NCBI GenBank assembly: GCA_016714815.1
Contig: JADKBZ010000003.1
Span: forward strand, 552,112-616,111
Origin: Holophagales bacterium
Lineage (GTDB): Bacteria > Acidobacteriota > Thermoanaerobaculia > UBA5066
DNA: 64,000 nucleotides
Direction: 5' to 3'
Below, piece by piece: positions 17,689 to 26,172 of the stretch. The first letter of the stretch is position 1. Each line of letters begins with the position of its first letter. The notes beneath the pieces are model-generated. The model was not told the origin of the DNA. It did no database searches and was given only the letters and a program-made list of their open reading frames with translations. The position numbers and the translations under genes were made by a program.

Positions 17689-19620
17689 ATGGCAGCGGCT
17701 TCACACGTACCAGGGAGAGGGTCCCGCGTCGCCCGACAGCACCTCTTCGTGGCGCTCGCGACGGTGGCGATGGCCTTCGGGGCCGTTTCCGTCGGCTGCT
17801 CGCGGTCGAGGTCCGGGGCTCGGAACCTCGTCCTCGTGAGCATCGATACCCTGAGAGCGGACGCGCTCGGCGCGTACGGCGGCTCGGCCTCGGTCGCGCC
17901 GAACATCGACGGGTTGGCACGCGACGGCGTCGTCTTCCAGAACGTCGTCTCGCCGATCCCGATCACCGTCGCGGCCCACGCGACGATCCTGAGCGGCTTC
18001 TCCCCCGCCCGGCACGGGCTTCACCAGAACCTGGGGCACCTCCTCCGGCCGGAAGTCGAGACCCTCGCCGAGGTGCTGGGGCGCCAGGGTTTCGCCACGG
18101 CCGCGTTCGTGAGCGCGCTCGTCCTCGACAAACGGTACGGTCTCGACCAGGGCTTCCACGTCTACGACGACGACATGTCGGCGAGCCCGCGGACCGTCTT
18201 CGGGGCCGAGAGGCCGGGAACGGATACGGTCGCACAGTCGCTCGCGTGGCTTCAGGAGCACCGCGACGAGCGCTTCTTCCTCTTCGTTCACCTCTTCGAG
18301 CCGCACGAACCGTACGAGCCGCCGCCCACGTTCGCCGCGAAGCTCCCGGAGGCGCCGTACCTCGCCGAGGTGGCCACGGCGGACGCCGCGGTCGGGCAGC
18401 TCCTCGAGGGGTTGCGGGAGCTCGACCTCGACGACTCGACGCTCATCGCGCTCGTCGGCGATCACGGCGAGATGCTCGGAGAGCACGGCGAGGAGACCCA
18501 CACCTATTTCATCTACCAGAGCGCGCTGCGCGTGCCGTTCCTCGTCCGTCTTCCCCGAAAGGCGAAGGTCGGCCGGGTCTTGCAGCTGGCCGGGCTCGTG
18601 GACGTGACGCCGACCCTCTGCGGCCTCCTGGGCGCGCCGCCGCCCGCCGGAATCGACGGCCGCAACCTCGCTCCTCTCGTGATGGGCAGGGGCGCGCCGC
18701 CGCCGGCGCGGTCGTACTACTGCGAGAGCGTGACGCCCACCCGCTACGGGGCGAATCCGCTGCACGGTCTCGTCGGCGAGCGGTGGAAGTACATTCGCAC
18801 GACCCGTCCGGAGCTGTACGACCTCACGCGCGACCCGGGCGAGAGGACCAACCTCGCGGTGACCGGAGCCGCAATGGTCGCGGAGAGGGACCGGGAGCTG
18901 CGGGACATCCTCGCGAGCCCGGGCTCCGGCGAGGCCCCGAAGGGAACGGCCGAAGACCGCGAGACCGTCAGAAAGTTCGCGGCGCTCGGCTACCTGACGG
19001 GCGCCGCGGAGAAGGCGATCGACGTCGACCCGAAGGCGCCGGACCCGAAGGACCTCATCGAGGTCCACGTGCTCCACACGCGGTCCATCCAGCTGATCGC
19101 CGCCGGGAAGTTCGACGGCGCCGAGCCGCTCTCCCGCCGGGTCCTGGAAAAGCTGCCGGATTCCTGGGAAGCGAATCTCACGCTGGGGAAGGTGAAGGTG
19201 GGCCTGGGGCAGTGGGCACTCGCCGTACCGCTCTTCGAGAGGAGCCTCGAGCTCAAGCCCGCGCAGTACGAGGCGCTCGAAGGGCTCGGCTCGGCCTGCT
19301 CCGGGCTCGGACGGTCCGAGCGGGCGGTCGAGTTCTTCAGGCGCGCCCTGCCTCTCGACCGGCAGCCCCCCAAGGGTGCCTTCGACCTCGCCGGGGCCCT
19401 CCTCGACCGCGGCGAGCGCGCCGAGGCGGAGCGCCTCGTCGCGATGGGTGAGCCGCTCACCGCCGGCAGGCCGGAAGCTCTCCTCGGTCTGGCGAGGATC
19501 CTCGACCGTCTGGGGCGCGGCCCGGAGGCCGCGGCGTCTCTCGAGCGCGCCCTCGTTCTCGCGCGGGAGAGGAAAGACGCGGGGCTCATCCGGCGTATCG
19601 AGGAGAGGCTCCGGCCTTAA
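17689..19620 (+). CDS. second sulfatase-superfamily/TPR lipoprotein
   Basis: The ATG at 17689 has GGAGG 6 nt upstream and opens a 643-residue protein with a lipoprotein signal (SVGC, Cys37). The superfamily core shows the metal Asp in LVLVSIDTLRADALGAYGG (Asp53) and the second metal motif in LVGDHGEMLGEHGEE. At the nucleophile position the sequence is IPITVAAHATILSG, so the Cys/Ser-x-Pro-x-Arg sulfatase motif is absent and Thr93 is the likely nucleophile. From about residue 470 to the end there are TPR repeats. It is a diverged paralog of the 12137-14296 gene. Substrate is unknown; a role on periplasmic glycans or lipids is only inferred. Confidence 0.85.
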   Translation: MAAASHVPGRGSRVARQHLFVALATVAMAFGAVSVGCSRSRSGARNLVLVSIDTLRADALGAYGGSASVAPNIDGLARDGVVFQNVVSPIPITVAAHATILSGFSPARHGLHQNLGHLLRPEVETLAEVLGRQGFATAAFVSALVLDKRYGLDQGFHVYDDDMSASPRTVFGAERPGTDTVAQSLAWLQEHRDERFFLFVHLFEPHEPYEPPPTFAAKLPEAPYLAEVATADAAVGQLLEGLRELDLDDSTLIALVGDHGEMLGEHGEETHTYFIYQSALRVPFLVRLPRKAKVGRVLQLAGLVDVTPTLCGLLGAPPPAGIDGRNLAPLVMGRGAPPPARSYYCESVTPTRYGANPLHGLVGERWKYIRTTRPELYDLTRDPGERTNLAVTGAAMVAERDRELRDILASPGSGEAPKGTAEDRETVRKFAALGYLTGAAEKAIDVDPKAPDPKDLIEVHVLHTRSIQLIAAGKFDGAEPLSRRVLEKLPDSWEANLTLGKVKVGLGQWALAVPLFERSLELKPAQYEALEGLGSACSGLGRSERAVEFFRRALPLDRQPPKGAFDLAGALLDRGERAEAERLVAMGEPLTAGRPEALLGLARILDRLGRGPEAAASLERALVLARERKDAGLIRRIEERLRP

Positions 19621-19722
19621 GGCTTCGTCTTCGCCACGGCCGCCCCGTCGCCGCCGGGGGCCGACATCGTCCCGCTACCAGGGAGCAGGAAAACGTGATA
19701 ACGCGCCGGCGGAGAATGCCGC

Positions 19723-20580
19723 ATGCGACAGACAGCCCTCTCCGCCGTTCTCCTCCTCCTCTCGGCGGCAACCCCGCTCGCGGCCGAGCTTCGCCTCCCG
19801 CAACCGAGCCCCGCAGCGACCGTCTCCACCACCATCGGGACCACCGACGTCTCGATCCGCTACCACCAGCCCGCCGTGAAGGGGCGACAGGTCTGGGGCG
19901 AGCTCGTCCCGTACGGCTCCCTCTGGCGTCTCGGGGCCAACAACGCCACGACGGTCTCCTTCACCGACCCGGTCAAGGTCGCGGGGCGCGACGTGCCGGC
20001 CGGGACCTACGCGCTCTTCGCAATTCCGGGGAAGGAGAGCTGGACTCTCGTCCTGAACCGGAAGGCGCAGCAGTGGGGTGCCTACTTCGCCGACCCGAAG
20101 GAGGACCAGCTGAGGTTCGACGTCAAGCCGGTCGCCGGCGAGCCGACCGAGTGGATGACCTTCGGGATCGTCCCGACGGGCGCCACCTCCGCCCGGGTCG
20201 ACTGGGCCTGGGAGAAGCTCCGCTTCTCGTTCCCCGTGGAGGTCGAGGTGTCGCGCCTCGTCTGGGCCGGCGTCGACAAGGCGCTCGCCGAAGCGAAGCC
20301 GGACGACTGGCAGACGCCGCTCCAGGCGGCCCGGTGGGCCCGCCAGGACGGCAAGCGCCTCGACGAGGCGGTCCGATGGCTCGACCGTTCGATCGCCGCC
20401 CGCGAGAGCTTCTGGAACTACGAGCTGAAGGCCCTCTTCCTCCACGACGCCGGAAAGACGGCGGAGGCGATTCCCCTGATGGAGAAGGCGATCGAGATCG
20501 CGAAGAAGGGCGGCCCGCCGAAGGAGTACACGGAGGGGCTGGAGAAGACGCTGGCGAGCTGGCAGGCCCCGAAGCGATAG
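19723..20580 (+). CDS. exported DUF2911 family protein
   Basis: The 285-residue product has a signal peptide (MRQTALSAVLLLLSAATPLAAE) and the DUF2911 domain, recognisable by SIRYHQPAVKGRQVWGELVPYGSLWRLGANNATTVSF (split here over residues about 42-80), then PAGTYALFAIPG and a W-T-L-V-L-N strand. The C-terminal 80 residues form a TPR-like helical tail (AARWARQDGKRLDEAVRWLD ... EAIPLMEKAIEIA). The function of DUF2911 proteins is unknown; they are common in Acidobacteriota and Bacteroidota. It stands alone between the sulfatase lipoprotein and the convergent vapBC pair. Confidence 0.88.
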   Translation: MRQTALSAVLLLLSAATPLAAELRLPQPSPAATVSTTIGTTDVSIRYHQPAVKGRQVWGELVPYGSLWRLGANNATTVSFTDPVKVAGRDVPAGTYALFAIPGKESWTLVLNRKAQQWGAYFADPKEDQLRFDVKPVAGEPTEWMTFGIVPTGATSARVDWAWEKLRFSFPVEVEVSRLVWAGVDKALAEAKPDDWQTPLQAARWARQDGKRLDEAVRWLDRSIAARESFWNYELKALFLHDAGKTAEAIPLMEKAIEIAKKGGPPKEYTEGLEKTLASWQAPKR

Positions 20581-20615
20581 GCCGCGTTCCCCCGACGGAG
20601 AACGGCGCGCCCGCG

Positions 20616-21083
20616 TCAGGCCTCTGCCAGAAACTCGGCGGCCGTCCGGACGAGCAGCGGATCCCCCGGGCTCGACCGGAAATGCCGGACGTTCTCGGTG
20701 ACGATGACGGACGCGCCACAGCTTCTCGCGATCGCGGCGATGTGCGCGTCGTAGAGCCGCCCTCCGGCGACCCGCTGCGCCACGGCTGACCTGAAGAAGG
20801 AGACTCGCTCACGGACTGGCAGATCGACCACCTCGAACCTCCCGAGAATCTCCTCCTCGACGAGGCGGAGCGCATCCGGGGGCGGAAGCCTCAGCTCTTC
20901 CGGAAGCCGCGTGGCGACGGCGTAATACTCGAGGCAGCAGTGCCAGGCGGTAAGCGGCCTCTCCACCCTTCCGTCGGCGATCGCGTCCATCACGTTCTGC
21001 GCCGCCCGGGTCGAGGGCCCGACGTCGATCGTCCCGCCCAGAAGGACGCTCGTATCGAGAAAGACCCCCTTCAGCCGGGCCAC
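20616..21083 (-). CDS. vapC: VapC-type PIN domain toxin
   Basis: The 155-residue protein is a PIN-domain ribonuclease. The first catalytic Asp is in GVFLDTSVLLGGT (Asp10), a central acidic residue lies in CCLEYYAVATR, and the closing acidic patch is YDAHIAAIARSCGASVIVTENVRHF with its Asp. VapC toxins cleave specific RNAs (often tRNA) when freed from their antitoxin. The start overlaps the 3' end of the antitoxin gene by 13 nt, the usual arrangement. It is not part of a visible mobile element. Confidence 0.88.
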   Translation of the reverse strand: MARLKGVFLDTSVLLGGTIDVGPSTRAAQNVMDAIADGRVERPLTAWHCCLEYYAVATRLPEELRLPPPDALRLVEEEILGRFEVVDLPVRERVSFFRSAVAQRVAGGRLYDAHIAAIARSCGASVIVTENVRHFRSSPGDPLLVRTAAEFLAEA

Positions 21084-21328
21084 CGGTTGCGCTCCTCGTC
21101 GACCAGGGCGGCGAGGTCGATCTGAGGGAGGTTCCGCTGGGGCACGGTGGGCCTGGCCACGAGGCGCTTCCCGACGCGCGTCAGTTTCGGCTTCGGAACG
21201 AGCCGGATCAGCCTCACCGACACGTCGTCGACGACGATCTCGATCTCGGTTCCCGGGGTCAGGCCCGCCTTCGCCCGGATGGCAGCCGGAATGACGACGC
21301 GTCCTGCCTTGTCTATGGCAGATCTCAT
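21071..21328 (-). CDS. vapB: VapB-type antitoxin, AbrB/MazE fold
   Basis: The 85-residue protein starts with a swapped-hairpin AbrB DNA-binding domain (MRSAIDKAGRVVIPAAIRAK, then LTPGTEIEIVV). Its C-terminal tail ends LAALVDEERNRWPG and would wrap the VapC toxin. It should bind its own promoter and neutralise the toxin encoded next to it. The ATG has almost no leader: a CATACT element lies 6 nt upstream, so the mRNA may be leaderless. Confidence 0.88.
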   Translation of the reverse strand: MRSAIDKAGRVVIPAAIRAKAGLTPGTEIEIVVDDVSVRLIRLVPKPKLTRVGKRLVARPTVPQRNLPQIDLAALVDEERNRWPG

Positions 21329-21330
21329 GG

Positions 21331-21354
21331 TGCCAGTATGCCAGATGGATGGCA
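21331..21354 (-). promoter_or_regulatory. putative vapBC operator/promoter
   Basis: TGCCA occurs at 21331-21335 and 21339-21343, with the inverse TGGCA at 21350-21354, giving the inverted repeat TGCCA-N6-TGGCA just upstream of the vapB ATG. A further TGGCA is inside the gene at 21316-21320. On the minus strand CATACT at about 21336-21341 could be the -10 element. The layout fits autorepression by VapBC. Confidence 0.45.
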
Positions 21355-21416
21355 GATGCCGGCTCGTCCCCCCCCCCCGAATCGCGCTCGCCGCCCGCGC
21401 CCCGGCGGCGTCCGCG

Positions 21417-22667
21417 TCACTTCCCGGCCGGCTCCTCCGCGAACTTCCCGATCTCCCCGGGGAGCTTCGCCGGGTACTCCCAGAGGCCCGGGGTCGAGAC
21501 GAGATAGATCAGGACCTTCATCGACTTCATCGACTCCGGGTCCCGCAGAAGGTCCTTGAACGGAGAGGACCCGCCGGAGGCGTGGAGGTCGCGGATCGGA
21601 AGGTTGAGGCGGTGGGAGAGGTTCGCCTCGAGGCCGTTGTTGAAGCTGTCTCCCGCCAGCGCGATGGGCGAGGTCTCCGACGTGAGCGGAGCGTTGCGGA
21701 TCGGCTCGACGAGCTCGACGTCGTACTTGAGAAGCGGCTTAACCCTCGTTGCCTGCCCGGGGGCCAGGGCCCCCGCCGCCGCCGAGACGGCCGCGAGGTC
21801 CCGCCGCTCCACCCAGGAACGGTAGAGATGCGGGCCGGCCTGGGCCTTCCTCACGACGGGGTACCGCCGCAGGCGTTTGACGATCTCGTCGAGGGCGACC
21901 CTCTGCCCCTCCCACGCCCAGTGCGGATCGGCGAACTGGTAGAGCGACGGTCCCGCCTTCTTCCTCGCCTCGAGGAAGAGGGGCAGCAGGTCGACCACCT
22001 CGACTCCCTTGTCCAGGAGGTCATGGATCGCGCGGCGCATCTGGGGAGCGACGATCCGATCGGCAGGGGTCGCCGCGATGAAGTGTTCGGGGTAGACCTC
22101 CGTCATCTTCGGCACCGGGACGAAGATCAGGTCGACGCCGTGCGACGCGAGCCACCGCGAGATCGCGTCGATCGATGAGACGAAGGCCGTCTGGGAGATG
22201 AAGGCGTCCGTCGAGAGGGGCGCGTTCGCGAGATACCGCAGGTAGTTGGAGGGCCAGGCCTCGAACCGGGGGGGATCCCCGAGAGATTCCAGAACCTCGT
22301 ACCGCGCCTCCGAAGGCCCTTTCGCTTTCGGGTTGTTCGGCGTGGCCGCGACGATCCTCGCCCGGAGGTCCACGCGGAACGGCTCGAGGGAGGCGTTCCA
22401 CTCGTCCCACGAGCCGGCTCCCGAGGCGGCGAGCTGTCCGAGGACGACGTTCTTCGCTTCGAGGATGCTCTTCTCGCGCTCGCGGGCCGGATCGATCGGA
22501 CTCTTCGCCGCCTTCGCGGAGGGTCGCGTGGCCGGCGGGGCGGGCGCCGGGCCTGCGAGCGCCGTGGCCGACGAGAGGGCAAGGAGAAGGACGAGGGGAA
22601 GGACGCGGTGGAGGGCAAGGCGAAGGGATAGGTCGAGGCCGGGCGGAAGCGCGGTCCTTTGGCTCAT
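21417..22667 (-). CDS. AlgX/AlgJ-like SGNH acetyltransferase, exported
   Basis: This 416-residue protein has a signal peptide (LVLLLALSSATALAG) after a basic start and an SGNH-type domain of the AlgX/AlgJ group, which transfers acetyl groups to exopolysaccharide in the periplasm. Key motifs are ADPHWAW at about 245 (the Asp and His of the triad) and ALAGDSFNNG at about 339 with the nucleophile Ser. A Pro/Ala/Lys-rich segment follows the signal. The ATG overlaps the stop of the upstream gene (ATGA). Together with the membrane O-acyltransferase and the first SGNH protein it forms an O-acetylation unit. The longer open frame running upstream is not coding. Confidence 0.82.
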   Translation of the reverse strand: MSQRTALPPGLDLSLRLALHRVLPLVLLLALSSATALAGPAPAPPATRPSAKAAKSPIDPAREREKSILEAKNVVLGQLAASGAGSWDEWNASLEPFRVDLRARIVAATPNNPKAKGPSEARYEVLESLGDPPRFEAWPSNYLRYLANAPLSTDAFISQTAFVSSIDAISRWLASHGVDLIFVPVPKMTEVYPEHFIAATPADRIVAPQMRRAIHDLLDKGVEVVDLLPLFLEARKKAGPSLYQFADPHWAWEGQRVALDEIVKRLRRYPVVRKAQAGPHLYRSWVERRDLAAVSAAAGALAPGQATRVKPLLKYDVELVEPIRNAPLTSETSPIALAGDSFNNGLEANLSHRLNLPIRDLHASGGSSPFKDLLRDPESMKSMKVLIYLVSTPGLWEYPAKLPGEIGKFAEEPAGK

Positions 22668-24448
22668 TCGATCTCCCATTTGACGGCGTAGTAGGGGATC
22701 CGCTCCAGGTCGTCGAGGTCGTCGACGCGGCGGATCGACCGGATCTCGGGGCCAGCCTCCCGGAACGGGACGACGCGGACCTTGAGGAGCGTCTCCGGGG
22801 TGAAGCTCGCGGGCGGGAGCCACTCGTTCTCCTTCATCGCGAGGAAGACGACGATCGCGTAGCGGTCGGTCCAGCGGCCCGACTCGACGCTTTGCACCTC
22901 GAGCCGGACGGTCGAGAGGCAGTCGGCGTACGGAGCGCTGTACGGGGCCGGCACGGGAGAGATCTGAAGCACGCGCGCCCGGAGGACGATCGGCTCGGCG
23001 ACCGGGGCCGGCCGCGCGGCGGCGGCGGGGATCGCGGTGGGGCGAGCGCCCGCCTCCGCGCGGTTCGGCGCCGCGGCCGCGGTTGGCCGCTCCGGCCCAG
23101 CCGGCGACGCGGCCACGGGCGGGGCGCTTTCCGCGACGGGCACCTTCTTCGCAGGAGCCGGCGGAATCGGGATGACCTTCCAGTTCTCGGTCGTCAGGTC
23201 CCGGTCGGCGAACTCGTAGACGACGACCCGGGCTCGCTCGAGCCTCTCGCGGCCACCAGGGCCCGCGATCTCGGCCCGGGCCGCGTCCGCGCCCCCGCCG
23301 TTGATCGCCACGACGTCGATCGGAAGGCCGAGCGCGAGGGAGAGATGCTCGCCGAAGCCCGCGCTCGCGCCCCATCCCAGGGAGCTGTCCGAGTAAATGT
23401 TGGTAAAGCTGTCCCCGAGGAGGACGACCTCCGACCCGATCGACGCGCGCCAGGGGCCTCCGTCCGCCGCCGTGGCGACCCGGTGCGCGACGACCTCCTG
23501 GGGTGAAAAGACTTTCTGGTTCTCCGGCAGACGGAGCATCCCGAGAAGATCGCCGCCGCTGGACCGGAGCTCGCGTTCGACCTTCCACGGCGAGGGGAAG
23601 GCGGCGGCCGGAAGGGAGACCTTCCTGCGGATCAGGGCCGCGAGGTCGGCGGCGGCCAGCTCCATCAGCGGCGGCGTCCAATGGGTGTCCGCGCGCAGGT
23701 AGCGCTGGCCCGGCCCGGGGACGGACGCCGGATCGAGAGCGAAGACCTCGATCCCTTGCCGGCGCAGGCCCGCGACGAAGCTCTCCGTGCCGCGGTTCGA
23801 GGGCCGGAAGCCGGGCGGCGACCCTTCGAATCGACGGCCGAGGTGCGTGGGCTCCATCGAGACCTTGTCGGGGACCGGGAAGAGGACGAGCTCGATACCG
23901 CGTGCCGCGAGATCGGAGCGAAGCCGGAGGAGCGCCGGTCCCGGATCCGGGCTCGGCTCCGCCTCGAGGCTCCTGTCGACCATCTTCTTCCTCCGGCGGC
24001 GGAGCGCGTCGGGGTCGGTGATCGCGGGTCCCGTGACGAAATCGAGGCCGGGCTGGTAGTAGAGCCACCCGCTGTCGCCGACGAAGACCTTGCTGTTTCC
24101 GGCGCCGAGGACGCCCGTCAGGAACGTCTGGGTGTTCCTCTGGACGAACGACCGCAATCCGCTGGCGTTCTCGAGCCGGGTTTCCCACGACCGGAGCGTC
24201 TCGGCCGACGGGATCGAGGAGAGGATCCGGGAGCCGAGAGACGGCGCGCTTCGCGGCGCCGCCCGCGCGACGGCGGGGACCGGGGGATCGGTGCTCCTTC
24301 CAAGGCCGCCCAGCTGGAGGAGCGGAACCGCGAAGAGGATCAGGAGGAACGGACCGACGAGGAGCCACGCCGTCGGCTTCTCGACCCGGGTTCCGAGGAG
24401 ATCTTCGAGGCTCTCGTCTTCCGAGAAGGATGCGTGCCGTTTCGCCAT
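22664..24448 (-). CDS. membrane-anchored AlgJ-like SGNH acetyltransferase
   Basis: The 594-residue product has one transmembrane anchor at about residues 27-46 (TAWLLVGPFLLILFAVPLLQL). The periplasmic SGNH-like domain shows RADTHWTPP at about 252 and VVLLGDSFTNIY at about 340. A Pro/Ala-rich linker of about 70 residues follows at about 420-490, and then an extra C-terminal beta domain of about 110 residues ends in YYAVKWEIE. AlgJ-type proteins load or transfer acetyl groups received from an AlgI-type channel. It lies 19 nt after the AlgI-like gene and overlaps the next SGNH gene. The C-terminal extension is unusual for AlgJ and could bind the glycan. Confidence 0.82.
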   Translation of the reverse strand: MAKRHASFSEDESLEDLLGTRVEKPTAWLLVGPFLLILFAVPLLQLGGLGRSTDPPVPAVARAAPRSAPSLGSRILSSIPSAETLRSWETRLENASGLRSFVQRNTQTFLTGVLGAGNSKVFVGDSGWLYYQPGLDFVTGPAITDPDALRRRRKKMVDRSLEAEPSPDPGPALLRLRSDLAARGIELVLFPVPDKVSMEPTHLGRRFEGSPPGFRPSNRGTESFVAGLRRQGIEVFALDPASVPGPGQRYLRADTHWTPPLMELAAADLAALIRRKVSLPAAAFPSPWKVERELRSSGGDLLGMLRLPENQKVFSPQEVVAHRVATAADGGPWRASIGSEVVLLGDSFTNIYSDSSLGWGASAGFGEHLSLALGLPIDVVAINGGGADAARAEIAGPGGRERLERARVVVYEFADRDLTTENWKVIPIPPAPAKKVPVAESAPPVAASPAGPERPTAAAAPNRAEAGARPTAIPAAAARPAPVAEPIVLRARVLQISPVPAPYSAPYADCLSTVRLEVQSVESGRWTDRYAIVVFLAMKENEWLPPASFTPETLLKVRVVPFREAGPEIRSIRRVDDLDDLERIPYYAVKWEIE

Positions 24449-24467
24449 ATCGCTTCCGTCCTCTCCT

Positions 24468-25925
24468 TCAGAACTGGTAGTAGAGGAACGGATTCGTCGT
24501 CTGGGTCCACATGATCATGATGCTCAGGAAGAGAACGGCGAGGCAGCCGGCGGCCTTCAGCGGCGTCAGGCGGCGCGTGAAATCCCAGACCTGGGGGAGC
24601 GTCCAGACGACGAGCGCCGAGAGCAGCGTCATCGTCACGTGGTAGGGCGTGTAGATCGTCGCCGCCACGGCCAGCGCCCCCGCGGGGACCTCGGCCAGGC
24701 CGACGAGGGAGCGGAAGTAGCTGACGGCCTGGGGGAGCGTCTCGGCCCGGAAGAAGACCCACGCGAGGCACGTCACGCCGAACGTGATGGCGATCCGGAG
24801 CGGCGCGGGCAGCTTTCGGTACGGGCTGTCCTCGTCCATGAGCCGCTCCGCGGCGAGGAGCAGGCCCTGCATCGCGCCCCAGATGACGAAGTTCCACGAG
24901 GCGCCGTGCCAGAGCCCGCCGACGAGCATGACGGTGAGGAGGTTCACGTAGGTCCTCACCTCGCCGCGCCGGTTCCCGCCGAGCGGGACGTAGAGGTAGT
25001 CCCGGAGCCACGTGGAGAGCGAGATGTGCCAGCGCCGCCAGAAGTCGGTGATGCTCTCGGCCAGGTAGGGGTCGTCGAAGTTCTTCATGAAGGCGAAGCC
25101 GAGCATCAGCCCGAGACCCACCGCCATGTCGGAGTAGCCCGAGAAGTCGAAGTAGATCTGGAAGGCGTAGGCGACGATCCCGTACCACGCGTCGTACCAG
25201 ACGAGGCTCCCGGCGTTGAAGGCGGCGTCCGCCACGTGCCCCATCGGGTTCGCCAGGAGGGTCTTCTTCCCCAGCCCGAGGGAGAAGAACGCGACGCCGC
25301 GGGCGAACCTGTCGACGTTGAACGTCCGGTGCCGGATCTGCTCGGCGACCGTCTGGTACCTGACGATCGGCCCGGCGATGAGCTGCGGGAAGAGCGCGAC
25401 GAAGAGCTGGAAGTCGACCGGGTTCTTCAGCGGGCGCGCCGCGCCGCGGTAGACGTCGATGGCGTAGCTCATCGACTGGAACGTGTAGAAGGAGACGCCG
25501 ACCGGAAGGGCGACGTTGAGAACCGGCAGGCCGAGCGGGCCGAGCCCCAGCCCGGCGGCGGCGGCCTCGAGGTTGGTGACCCCGAAGTCGTAGTACTTGA
25601 AGAACGCCAGGATCCCGATGTTGGAGACCAGGGACGTGACGAGGCAGAGCCTCTGCCGCCGGTTGCGCGGCTCCCCCTTCGGCAGGAAGGGCAGATCGGC
25701 GCCGGAGAGCGAGTGGCCTCCGAAATGGACGAGCCCGAGCCCGCAGAAGTAATCGACGTACGAGCTCGCGAGCATGAGGAGGATCCAAACGGGATTCGCC
25801 CAGCCGTAGAACAGGTAGCTGAGGACCGTCAGGACGGCAGAGAGCGACCGGAACGGGAGGAGGGTGTTGCAGGCGAGGACGACCGGCAGGAAAAAGAAGA
25901 GGAAGACGTGGGAGCTGAAAACCAT
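24468..25925 (-). CDS. AlgI-like membrane-bound O-acyltransferase (MBOAT)
   Basis: The 485-residue polytopic membrane protein belongs to the MBOAT family of alginate O-acetylation proteins. It begins MVFSSHVFLFFFLPVVL, the usual AlgI start, has many hydrophobic helices, and carries the catalytic His in GLWHGASWNF (about residue 337) plus the upstream DFSGYSDMA motif. It would move acetyl groups from a cytoplasmic donor across the membrane to the SGNH partners encoded downstream. No polysaccharide polymerase or export gene is adjacent, so the glycan is unknown. Confidence 0.92.
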   Translation of the reverse strand: MVFSSHVFLFFFLPVVLACNTLLPFRSLSAVLTVLSYLFYGWANPVWILLMLASSYVDYFCGLGLVHFGGHSLSGADLPFLPKGEPRNRRQRLCLVTSLVSNIGILAFFKYYDFGVTNLEAAAAGLGLGPLGLPVLNVALPVGVSFYTFQSMSYAIDVYRGAARPLKNPVDFQLFVALFPQLIAGPIVRYQTVAEQIRHRTFNVDRFARGVAFFSLGLGKKTLLANPMGHVADAAFNAGSLVWYDAWYGIVAYAFQIYFDFSGYSDMAVGLGLMLGFAFMKNFDDPYLAESITDFWRRWHISLSTWLRDYLYVPLGGNRRGEVRTYVNLLTVMLVGGLWHGASWNFVIWGAMQGLLLAAERLMDEDSPYRKLPAPLRIAITFGVTCLAWVFFRAETLPQAVSYFRSLVGLAEVPAGALAVAATIYTPYHVTMTLLSALVVWTLPQVWDFTRRLTPLKAAGCLAVLFLSIMIMWTQTTNPFLYYQF

Positions 25926-26172
25926 CTCGATTCGGCGCGGAGCTTACGCGACGGAGGCCGATCCCGTTCTTCGCGTACCTGGCGGTTGCCGCATGGGCCC
26001 CTCTTTCGTCGGACCGCTTCCGGTCATCGGCGCACTCCTCCTGCAGATGTGGGGTTTCGACGCGAAATCCCACGATGCGTCCCTTCTCCCCGGCGGCGAG
26101 CCCGATCTGGTCCTTCCTGATCTGGCCCTTCCTTGCGGGGTCGAGCAGACACCCCTATCCTCTCTCGCGCTG

